In this document: in pieces, positions 1-6,193 of the stretch
Layout: every line of letters starts with the position of its first letter
Numbering within the stretch: the stretch's first letter is position 1
The notes under the pieces: model-generated
Seen by the model: the letters and a program-made list of their open reading frames with translations, nothing else
Database searches by the model: none
Told to the model about the DNA's origin: nothing
Program-made: the position numbers and the translations under genes
NCBI GenBank assembly: GCA_051892875.1
Contig: JBJFGR010000065.1
Coordinates: forward strand, 1 to 13,071
Direction: 5' to 3'
Length of the DNA: 13,071 bases
Source of the DNA: JBJFGR01 sp051892875
GTDB lineage: Bacteria; Pseudomonadota; Gammaproteobacteria; Enterobacterales; Succinivibrionaceae

Positions 1-68
1 TCTTATTAGTAGGAATTAATTATGATAAAACTTCGAAGAAACATGAATGTTTAATTGAAGAGATTTAA
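1..68 (+). CDS. C-terminal end of an AAA-ATPase-like / PD-(D/E)XK nuclease-like protein (partial)
   Basis: An open frame enters from the left edge (first full codon at 3) and ends at TAA 66-68, giving about 21 residues beginning LLVGINYDKTSKKHECLIEE. The pattern 'vGInyd-kTkkh-c-Iee' at the extreme C-terminus is typical of the large family that pairs a predicted AAA-ATPase domain with a PD-(D/E)XK nuclease-like domain (DUF1703 type), which is multicopy in many host-associated bacteria. Only the tail is present, so neither the ATPase motifs nor the nuclease residues can be checked, and it may be the end of a pseudogene. It converges on bioC with 12 bp between the stop codons. The family call rests on recognising this short motif. 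Confidence 0.55.
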   Translation, partial: LLVGINYDKTSKKHECLIEEI

Positions 69-80
69 GATTTGCTACTT

Positions 81-839
81 TTATATGGTATTTGTATTTA
101 GATGACCATAAATAAAGGCGATATTATATGTGTGGACTAATTCTTTACTATTTTGTAAATGATTTTCAAGTGTATTCATGAGCTTTTTGTAATTACTTTT
201 TAGGATTGTTGTTTTATTGTGGTTAATATTAGCACCAATTGCTCTAATTGATTTTAAATATGAGTCTATAGAATAATGAATATCTTTAAAAGAATGTGTT
301 TCTACGTTTAATGGAGAAAAAAGTTCATTTAAATAAAGTGTATTGGTAAATGTATTTATCCTATTATAAATACCAGCATCTTCGAGTAAGGAGTTGAATT
401 CTATTAAAGTTCCATCAATAGGCAAAGCTAAGGCTATAAAAGAATTATTTGTTGCAATTCTTTTTATTTCAATGTGAGCTTTTTCTAAATTTACCCATTG
501 CAAGGCAAGGGAGGAAAATAATAAATCATATGAATTATTATCAAGCTTTGTATCTTCGATATTTCCAACTATAGTTGATGTGTTTGGTATATTTAGATTT
601 TTTGCATATTCGATCATATTAGGAGAAATATCTATACCAATAATTTTATTTGCATATTTTTTTAGTTCTAAAAAATTAACACCAGGACCACATCCAAGGT
701 CAATACAATAGTTGAAAGAATATTTTTGTGGAATTTTTTGTAATAACTTTTTGGCAATTTGCACTTGAATTTTTGCGGTAGATAAGTATTCTTTAGCACC
801 TTTATTAAAATGACTAATTACAGAGTTATATGATTGCAT
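81..839 (-). CDS. bioC: Malonyl-ACP O-methyltransferase BioC
   Basis: This SAM-dependent methyltransferase methylates the free carboxyl of malonyl-ACP, so that fatty-acid synthesis can build pimeloyl-ACP methyl ester, the biotin precursor. It is cytosolic. SAM-binding motif I is visible as DLGCGPG at residues 47-53, the acidic end of strand 2 is GIDIS (about 68-72), and the BioC hallmark ALQW lies near 112-115. At 252 aa it is full length. The ATG at 837-839 lies inside the end of bioF (22-bp overlap) and is preceded by a GAGG ribosome site (complement of 847-850), which supports this start and suggests translational coupling. It is the last gene of the bioBFC operon. No BioH, BioG or other pimeloyl-ester hydrolase is seen in the window. 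Confidence 0.93.
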   Translation of the reverse strand: MQSYNSVISHFNKGAKEYLSTAKIQVQIAKKLLQKIPQKYSFNYCIDLGCGPGVNFLELKKYANKIIGIDISPNMIEYAKNLNIPNTSTIVGNIEDTKLDNNSYDLLFSSLALQWVNLEKAHIEIKRIATNNSFIALALPIDGTLIEFNSLLEDAGIYNRINTFTNTLYLNELFSPLNVETHSFKDIHYSIDSYLKSIRAIGANINHNKTTILKSNYKKLMNTLENHLQNSKELVHTYNIAFIYGHLNTNTI

Positions 840-1996
840 TCTAAAGCCTCACATAAACTTTCAACTAAATAATAAATATCTTCTTCCTTATGTCCTGCTG
901 TTATAGTGATACGCAGTCTGCTTGTATGTTGAGGAACTGTAGGAGGTCTTATAGCGCCACACCAAATACCTTTTTCTTTCAGATGAGATGCAATTTTTTG
1001 CATGGCGGTGGTTTCACCTATTATTATAGGTTGAATAGATGTTATTGAATTAGTTGCAAAATTAGTATATTTTTTTTGTATTTCAGTTTTAAAAATTGAT
1101 AATAATTTTTGTAAATGGTTTCGTAAATCATCGCCATTAATGGCAAGATCAAGTGCTTTGTTGATTGCATGAGCCATAAAAGCAGGAGCAGATGTTGAAT
1201 AAATGAATTCTCGACTAGTATTAACAAGATAATCAATAAAATATTTATCACTAGCTATAAACGCTCCAGCAACACCTAAAGCTTTGCTACAAGTACCCAT
1301 ATATACATCAGCTACATCATAAGGAAGTTCTAAATGGCTTAGAGTTCCCGTACCATTTTTTCCGATTACTCCAAATCCATGTGCATCATCTAAAACAACT
1401 GGAAAATATTGTGAATTCTTTATATTGGCGATTGTTTTTAAATCAGCGCAATCACCATCCATACTAAAAACACCTTCCGTAAATAAAACAGGATGGTGAA
1501 ACTTTTTTATTAAATCATATGCTTTATTTACATTATTATGAACATATCTATGAAAAGATTTAGCAGACGTTGCAGCATCTTGCATGGATGAATGAACTAA
1601 TTTGTCTAATATAAGATCTGCACCCAATTTATTAAATGCTTTGATTAGAGATTGGTTAGCTGAAAAACCTGAATTTAGAATTAAAACTTTTTCTTTTTTA
1701 GTTATGTCTTTTAACTTTTCTGCTAATTCTTCATGAGCAACAGTATTGCCTGTCACTATGGCACTAGCACCTGTTCCTACGCCATATTTTTCAACACCTT
1801 CTTTAATAGCATTTATTAGCAAAGGATTTGAGGCCAATCCCAAGTAATCATTTGATGCAAAATTTAAATATGTTTTATTACCAATAGTAACAGTACGCTC
1901 ACTACGCGATAAAACAGTAGGGCATTGACGGTATAAATCTTTATTTTTGATAGTATTGATAATATTTGGTATATCTAGAAATTCTGCTAAATTCAT
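818..1996 (-). CDS. bioF: 8-amino-7-oxononanoate synthase BioF
   Basis: This PLP-dependent alpha-oxoamine synthase condenses pimeloyl-ACP (or -CoA) with L-alanine to give 8-amino-7-oxononanoate (KAPA), the first of the late biotin steps. The PLP lysine is K238 in the segment MGTCSKALG, and the cofactor-contacting DDAHG lies at 203-207. The N-terminal FASNDYLGL block (46-54) and the GTGASAIVTGN segment (74-84) are also typical of the family. At 392 aa it has the usual length. Its ATG at 1994-1996 is two bases after the bioB stop, with a GGAAG-type ribosome site inside the end of bioB. The 3' end overlaps bioC by 22 bp. All visible catalytic elements are intact. Confidence 0.96.
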   Translation of the reverse strand: MNLAEFLDIPNIINTIKNKDLYRQCPTVLSRSERTVTIGNKTYLNFASNDYLGLASNPLLINAIKEGVEKYGVGTGASAIVTGNTVAHEELAEKLKDITKKEKVLILNSGFSANQSLIKAFNKLGADLILDKLVHSSMQDAATSAKSFHRYVHNNVNKAYDLIKKFHHPVLFTEGVFSMDGDCADLKTIANIKNSQYFPVVLDDAHGFGVIGKNGTGTLSHLELPYDVADVYMGTCSKALGVAGAFIASDKYFIDYLVNTSREFIYSTSAPAFMAHAINKALDLAINGDDLRNHLQKLLSIFKTEIQKKYTNFATNSITSIQPIIIGETTAMQKIASHLKEKGIWCGAIRPPTVPQHTSRLRITITAGHKEEDIYYLVESLCEALECNHITL

Positions 1997-1998
1997 TA

Positions 1999-3051
1999 CT
2001 ATTCTTCCGAATTTGTTAATTTAAAGCACTTATGATCTGCTTGATTATCATGTAAGGTGTTATAGATAGCTTTTGTATCTTCTTCTGGGGTTGTATTAAT
2101 GTTGTGTAAAGTTGTTTTAATACCTAAGTGTTCCATTAATAACTCATCATCTGACTTTTCTGAGTTTTTGGTTGTTAGGAGTTTGCAACCATAGAATATA
2201 GAATTAGCACCAGCCATAAAGCATAGTGCTTGCGCTTCTTCTGATAGATTTTTACGACCTGCACTTAGACGAACAAAAGATTTTGGCATTAAAATACGTG
2301 CTACAGCAATCATTCTAATAAATTCAATAGGTGAAACATCTGGAGCATTTTCCAGAGGAGTGCCTTTTACTTTTACTAGCATATTAATAGGTACAGATTC
2401 AGGATGAGGATCAAGATTAGCTAATGTTTTTAAAAAACTAGCTCTATCTGTTAAACTTTCCCCCATACCAACGATACCTCCTGAGCAGATTTTTATTCCT
2501 GCTTTACGAACGATATCTAAAGTGTTTAAGCGATCTTCTATTGTTCTAGTTGTAATTATTTGATTATAAAACTCAGGGGAAGTATCGATATTATGATTAT
2601 AATAATCTAAACCTGCTGTTTTTAATTCTTTTGCTTGATGTTCGGTTAGCATACCTAAAGTCATACAAGTTTCAAGGCCTAAATTTTTTACCATTTTAAT
2701 AACTTCAATTAAAAAAGGTATATCTCTTTCTTTAGGATCTCTCCAAGCAGCACCCATACAAAATCTGGTAGCACCACTATCTTTAGCAATTTTGGCTTTT
2801 TCTAAAATAGTGTTTAAATCTAGTAAATTTTCTTTTTGTAGTTCTGTATTGTGGTGAGCACTTTGTGGACAGTATTTGCAATCTTCTGGGCAACTACCTG
2901 TTTTAATTGATAATAAAGAGCTTATTTGAACCTCATTAGGATTAAAAAATTCTCTATGTATACATTGAGCTTTGTGAACTAATTCTAGAAAAGGCATTTC
3001 AAGTAAAGATTTTACTTCTGCTACAGTCCAATTATGTCTAATTTCGGTCAT
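1999..3051 (-). CDS. bioB: Biotin synthase BioB (radical SAM)
   Basis: This radical-SAM enzyme inserts sulfur into dethiobiotin, the last step of biotin synthesis. The [4Fe-4S] motif CxxxCxxC is C54, C58 and C61 in SCPEDCKYC. The usual auxiliary-cluster ligands are present at C98, C129, C189 and R261 (in RLSAGR), so the protein looks catalytically complete. Its 350 aa are normal for the family. The ATG at 3049-3051 follows an AGAAAGAGA purine-rich site. It is the first gene of the bioBFC operon, with a predicted leader of only about 30 nt from the promoter in the bioA-bioB gap. The C-terminal tail beyond about residue 320 is variable and rich in acidic and polar residues. Confidence 0.97.
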   Translation of the reverse strand: MTEIRHNWTVAEVKSLLEMPFLELVHKAQCIHREFFNPNEVQISSLLSIKTGSCPEDCKYCPQSAHHNTELQKENLLDLNTILEKAKIAKDSGATRFCMGAAWRDPKERDIPFLIEVIKMVKNLGLETCMTLGMLTEHQAKELKTAGLDYYNHNIDTSPEFYNQIITTRTIEDRLNTLDIVRKAGIKICSGGIVGMGESLTDRASFLKTLANLDPHPESVPINMLVKVKGTPLENAPDVSPIEFIRMIAVARILMPKSFVRLSAGRKNLSEEAQALCFMAGANSIFYGCKLLTTKNSEKSDDELLMEHLGIKTTLHNINTTPEEDTKAIYNTLHDNQADHKCFKLTNSEE

Positions 3052-3089
3052 TTAATATTCTCTTTCTTAATAAACTATAAAATATTAAA

Positions 3090-3117
3090 AGTTTAAACTC
3101 AGAAAATAAGTTGTCAA
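3090..3117 (-). promoter_or_regulatory. Predicted sigma70 promoter of bioBFC
   Basis: Read on the minus strand there is a perfect -35 TTGACA (complement of 3112-3117), a 16-bp spacer, and a -10-like TAAACT (complement of 3090-3095). It lies about 40 bp before the bioB ATG. The -35 hexamer is embedded in the BirA-like half-site GGTTGACAA, so repressor binding would block polymerase. The -10 matches the consensus at four of six positions. Confidence 0.55.
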
Positions 3118-3119
3118 CC
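3111..3119. promoter_or_regulatory. BirA operator-like half-site in the bioA-bioB gap
   Basis: TTGTCAACC on the plus strand (GGTTGACAA on the minus) closely matches one arm of the proteobacterial BirA biotin operator, TTGTAAACC-N(about 15-16)-GGTTTACAA. It sits between divergent bio genes, where that operator normally lies. The second arm is not clear: the best candidate on the plus strand, around 3141-3149, matches only about five of nine positions and would need a wider spacer. Position and one good arm support regulation by biotin; the weak second arm lowers confidence. Confidence 0.45.
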
Positions 3120-3123
3120 AAAA

Positions 3124-3153
3124 TTTAAATGAATTATTAGTATGTACTATAAT
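3124..3153 (+). promoter_or_regulatory. Predicted promoter of bioA
   Basis: A perfect TATAAT lies at 3148-3153, with an AT-rich, weak -35 (TTTAAA at 3124-3129, spacing 18). Transcription would start near 3160 and give a leader of about 33 nt. A second TATAAT at 3173-3178 is too close to the ribosome site and lacks a -35. The weak -35 suggests low basal expression or activator help. Confidence 0.45.
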
Positions 3154-3192
3154 AGTAATATATTTGGATTGATATAATATAGGATAAAAATC

Positions 3193-4473
3193 TTGGATAA
3201 TAAAATTTTTGATTTAGAACATGTATGGCACCCATATACATCTTTAACAAATCCCATACCCACTTACAAGGTTGTTTCAGCAAAGGGTACAAATCTTTAT
3301 TTAGATGATGGAAATGTATTAGTAGATGGTATGTCTAGTTGGTGGGCTTGCTGTCATGGATACGGTAATGAACATATTATTAACGCAGTAAAAAAACAGT
3401 TAGATAGTTTATCACATGTTATGTTTGCTGGTATTCGTCATGATCCTGCTACAGAACTTTGTAAAAAAATTGTTGATTTAACTCCAAAAGGTTTGGATTA
3501 TGTATTTTTAGCAGATAGTGGCTCTGTAGCGGTGGAAATAGCATTAAAAATGGCGATTCAATATCAAAGTGTTAATCATAAACATAGGACTAAGTTTTTA
3601 ACTGTAAGAGGTGGATACCACGGAGACACTCTTGCTGCAATGTCAGTTACGGATCCTGATGGTGGTATAAATACAACGTATCAAAGTTATACCCCACAGC
3701 AATTTTTTATAGAAAGACCTTGTGTTCCATTTAATTGCATATGGAATGAGAGTGCGATGGATTCCTTAAAAAATATGTTGAAAGAACATGGTTCTGAAAT
3801 AGCGGCATTTATAATAGAACCTATACAACAAGGTGCAGGAGGAATGTATTTTTATCATCCTAATTATTTAAAAAGAGCAAGAGAGTTATGTACTCAGTAT
3901 GATGTTGTCTTCATATGTGATGAAATAGCAACAGGTTTTGGAAGAACTGGTGAATTGTTTGCTTGTAATTACGCAGATATTAGTCCTGATATTATGACTT
4001 TAGGTAAAGCTTTAACAGCGGGAATGATGACTTTAAGTGCTGTTGTAACAAATTCAAAAATTAGGGATGGTATTAGTAATTCCACTGCTCGAGTAATGAT
4101 GCATGGACCAACTTTTATGGCGAATCCGTTGGCTTGTTCTTGTGCATGTGCAAGTATTGATGTTTTATTGTCTTATGATTATAAAAGTAAGGTAAAACAT
4201 ATTGAGAATTTATTAAAAGAAGGTCTTAAGGATTTAATTCAATATACAAGTATTGTAAAAGAAGTGCGAGTATTAGGTGCTTGTGGGGTGGTTGAGATGC
4301 AACAATCTGTAAATACAGCTTCTATGCAATCTTTCTTTGTAAACGAAGGTGTTTGGTTAAGACCTTTTGGAAATATTATATATATTTACCCACCTTTTAT
4401 TATAAGTGATGATGATTTGAATAAATGTATAAATGCAGTTTGTAAACTTATTAAAATATCTTCAAAAAGTTAA
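3193..4473 (+). CDS. bioA: Adenosylmethionine-8-amino-7-oxononanoate aminotransferase BioA
   Basis: This PLP-dependent class-III aminotransferase converts KAPA to 7,8-diaminopelargonate, normally with S-adenosylmethionine as amino donor. The N-terminal HVWHPYTS block (from residue 10) is the BioA signature and includes Y15, the residue associated with SAM use. MSSWW (47-51), GGYHGDT (140-146), DEIATGFGRTG (243-253) with PLP-contacting D243, and the PLP lysine K272 in TLGKALTAG are all present. At 426 aa it matches the family. The start is a TTG codon with an AGGA ribosome site at 3181-3184. The first in-frame ATG is codon 47, inside the conserved region, so TTG is the only sensible start. It diverges from bioBFC, and its stop overlaps the end of the converging lipoprotein gene by 4 bp. 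Confidence 0.95.
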   Translation: MDNKIFDLEHVWHPYTSLTNPIPTYKVVSAKGTNLYLDDGNVLVDGMSSWWACCHGYGNEHIINAVKKQLDSLSHVMFAGIRHDPATELCKKIVDLTPKGLDYVFLADSGSVAVEIALKMAIQYQSVNHKHRTKFLTVRGGYHGDTLAAMSVTDPDGGINTTYQSYTPQQFFIERPCVPFNCIWNESAMDSLKNMLKEHGSEIAAFIIEPIQQGAGGMYFYHPNYLKRARELCTQYDVVFICDEIATGFGRTGELFACNYADISPDIMTLGKALTAGMMTLSAVVTNSKIRDGISNSTARVMMHGPTFMANPLACSCACASIDVLLSYDYKSKVKHIENLLKEGLKDLIQYTSIVKEVRVLGACGVVEMQQSVNTASMQSFFVNEGVWLRPFGNIIYIYPPFIISDDDLNKCINAVCKLIKISSKS

Positions 4474-5273
4474 AGAGGTTTGCAATTACGATTAGCTGTT
4501 AGTGCAGTAACAGCTTTTCCATTTATTCTACCAATCCACGATGTTTTTTTTACCATCTGTATTAAGTTTTTAGTATTAGGATCAGAACAACTTGTATTAT
4601 AAATAGAGTTAAGAACATTGCGAATTAAGTTTACAGATGTGTTGTAATCTTCATCAATATTTGTTGGAATGTAATCCACGATAATTGTGAGAACCGAACC
4701 AGGCCCTGCACTAATATCAACAATGTTGAAACCAGGGCCAATACTACTTGGTAATTGTTTTTTTATATGTCTAATATATTGATGATTTAAAAATTCTTCA
4801 TCGTAAAAACCTTGCTTTTCTTGTTTGGATTTTGCACTTGAAAAGTTATAATTGTCAGGAGTATTATTTATACAAAGTTGGGGACTGATATCTAGTGTCA
4901 GTAAATTTTCGAAAGAAGAAGATTTAAAATTTAAAGATACTGAATTTTTATCATTGATAAATTTACTGAATTTGTATTTTACATTTTTATTTAAGCATAT
5001 ATTATCAGCTAAGATTTGAGGAAGAATGCTAGATAAAACTTTTATATTTTTAACATAAGGTTGATTCATAGTTTCTTCAGTAGCTAGGAGAGTAACATTT
5101 AATTTTGAATTACCATCTAAAGAAACACCTTTGGTTTTAAAACCTAAAAATTCTTCTGGAAATATTTTTTGAAATTCTTTTTCTATTTTTTTATCATTTT
5201 GAGCATTTTTTTCACAACCTAAAGTTAAGAAAGCCATTATAAACATTATTAATCCAGAGGTTATTGTTTTCAT
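4470..5273 (-). CDS. Putative lipoprotein with an apparent internal duplication
   Basis: I do not recognise a named family. The N-terminus MKTITSGLIMFIMAFLTLGC is a lipoprotein signal peptide with lipobox LTLGC, so the mature protein would be lipidated on C20 and face the periplasm. The residues after C20 are E and K, with no Asp at +2. The mature part has four cysteines: C93, C134, C229 and C264. It appears to be two similar halves (about 46-134 and 187-264), each with a beta segment, a helix ending in a Cys (ADNIC and YNTSC), further strands and a closing Cys, which suggests one disulfide per half. The ATG is preceded by a strong GAGGAG site and a good promoter. The gene is monocistronic and meets bioA tail to tail. 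Function unknown. Confidence 0.8.
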   Translation of the reverse strand: MKTITSGLIMFIMAFLTLGCEKNAQNDKKIEKEFQKIFPEEFLGFKTKGVSLDGNSKLNVTLLATEETMNQPYVKNIKVLSSILPQILADNICLNKNVKYKFSKFINDKNSVSLNFKSSSFENLLTLDISPQLCINNTPDNYNFSSAKSKQEKQGFYDEEFLNHQYIRHIKKQLPSSIGPGFNIVDISAGPGSVLTIIVDYIPTNIDEDYNTSVNLIRNVLNSIYNTSCSDPNTKNLIQMVKKTSWIGRINGKAVTALTANRNCKPL

Positions 5274-5301
5274 AACTTTAACTCCTCAAATAAATAATTT
5301 A

Positions 5302-5330
5302 ATTATAGTTATGTTTTAATGAATGAGCAA
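5302..5330 (-). promoter_or_regulatory. Predicted promoter of the 267-aa lipoprotein gene
   Basis: On the minus strand, TTGCTC (complement of 5325-5330) and a perfect TATAAT (complement of 5302-5307) are separated by exactly 17 bp. Start of transcription would be near 5295, about 22 nt before the gene's ATG, with GAGGAG between them. Confidence 0.55.
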
Positions 5331-5668
5331 TTTAATCAACTACTGGGATTATAAAAGCTTATATTACATCAAATTAATTTCAATAATTTGATAATATTCT
5401 AATTGTGGAATATAGCGGAGGATATGTTAAAACATGGTATATTTGGACTAATATAAAGAGTCAAGTATTAATACATAAAAAAATTCAATTTATTAATGCA
5501 AAATTTTATCTCTTAGAGTTAGTTTAATTTTTATATGTATTGCTGTTTTTAGTAAGCCCTAATAAATTTAAAACATTACTTTAAATATCTAATAATGAAA
5601 GATAATATGGATTTGTTCAAACAGTCAGAGATAATACATCCTTTAAAAATAGGTTATCGAATTTCGTA

Positions 5669-5726
5669 TTTAATTTAACCTACAAACACAAAAGAAAAAC
5701 TTTTGAACTGAGTAGGCTAAATTAAA
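5669..5726 (-). repeat. Long imperfect hairpin (15-bp stem with inner stem)
   Basis: The arms 5669-5683 (TTTAATTTAACCTAC) and 5712-5726 (GTAGGCTAAATTAAA) pair over 15 positions with one exception. That exception is a G-U wobble in a minus-strand RNA but an A-C mismatch in a plus-strand RNA, so the structure fits a minus-strand transcript better. Inside the loop, 5689-5694 and 5700-5705 (CAAAAG/CTTTTG) form a second 6-bp stem around five A residues. It lies about 60 bp downstream of the mfd operon. No U-tract follows on either strand, so it is not a standard terminator. It could be an mRNA 3'-end structure, a small repeat element or a relic. Confidence 0.5.
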
Positions 5727-5740
5727 GACACTATATATTG

Positions 5741-5780
5741 TGGTGTTTTGTATGATATAGTTGTATATATTTAAACACCA
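5741..5780 (-). terminator. Stem-loop just downstream of the mfd operon
   Basis: TGGTGTTT (5741-5748) and AAACACCA (5773-5780) are perfect 8-bp inverted arms around a 24-nt AT-rich loop, beginning 3 bp after the stop codon of the 136-aa gene. The position suggests a transcript end or 3'-end protection for mfd mRNA. There is no downstream U-run and the loop is large, so termination here is uncertain. Confidence 0.35.
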
Positions 5781-5782
5781 CT

Positions 5783-6193
5783 TTAGTGTTCTCTTTTGTT
5801 CTTTTCAACATTAATAACTTCAAAAATTTGAAAATCTTCTAATTGATATTTTTTTTCATCTGTAAGTTTTATTTTACATACAAAATTTAAAGGTTGTTCA
5901 CCATCAGCAGTTCCCACAACAGTATATTTGTTTTTATTTTCTGTGTTTTGTATAGGAACTTTTCTGTCAGTTATGTCTAATTTATATGATTTTCCAACTC
6001 TTGCTTGTACGATTAATTTACAAAAATTTTCAATACCCTGTATGTTTTTATCGTTTTTATAAGCTTCAGTTTGTCTTTCTTTATTAACATTTTGAGCAGC
6101 AGCTTTTAAAGCTTGTTCATTAATTTTTAATGGTAAAGCTAGGGCGTTAGTTGTTAATAAGATAAAAATTATAACTAGTAAGTTAAGCTTCAT
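5783..6193 (-). CDS. Small exported protein of unknown function, coupled to mfd
   Basis: No family is recognised. The 136-aa product starts with a Sec-type signal peptide: MKLN, a hydrophobic core at about 5-14, and a likely cleavage after NALA (residue 19). The mature protein is about 117 aa, hydrophilic and lysine-rich, with two cysteines (C58, C106) that could form a disulfide in the periplasm. The C-terminal half (about 65-125) has alternating hydrophobic residues suggesting a small beta domain. Its ATG lies inside the last codons of mfd (11-bp overlap), with only a weak GGA site, so translation is probably coupled to mfd. It follows a DNA-repair gene but has no visible link to repair. 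Confidence 0.75.
   Translation of the reverse strand: MKLNLLVIIFILLTTNALALPLKINEQALKAAAQNVNKERQTEAYKNDKNIQGIENFCKLIVQARVGKSYKLDITDRKVPIQNTENKNKYTVVGTADGEQPLNFVCKIKLTDEKKYQLEDFQIFEVINVEKNKREH

Larger units (their letters stand above)
5274..5782. other. 509-bp spacer with no convincing gene; possible relic reading frames
   Basis: Apart from the lipoprotein promoter and two stem-loops listed separately, no gene with a start, ribosome site and normal length is visible. Two stop-free stretches on the plus strand read like protein. One runs 5387-5527 (46 codons, including the residues EYSGGYVKTWYIW). The other runs 5556-5678 (40 codons, including MKDNMDLFKQSEI from an ATG at 5595). Neither has a ribosome site at a usable start. 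They may be remnants of a lost gene or chance in AT-rich DNA. Confidence 0.35.

Noticed and set aside
1042..1251. 69-codon minus-strand open frame inside bioF
   Set aside because: It overlaps an intact, well-conserved bioF in another frame; the translation is low-complexity and leucine/isoleucine-rich, as expected of an AT-rich shadow.
3173..3178. Second TATAAT close to the bioA start
   Set aside because: It has no -35 at a usable distance, and transcription from it would start on the ribosome site itself.
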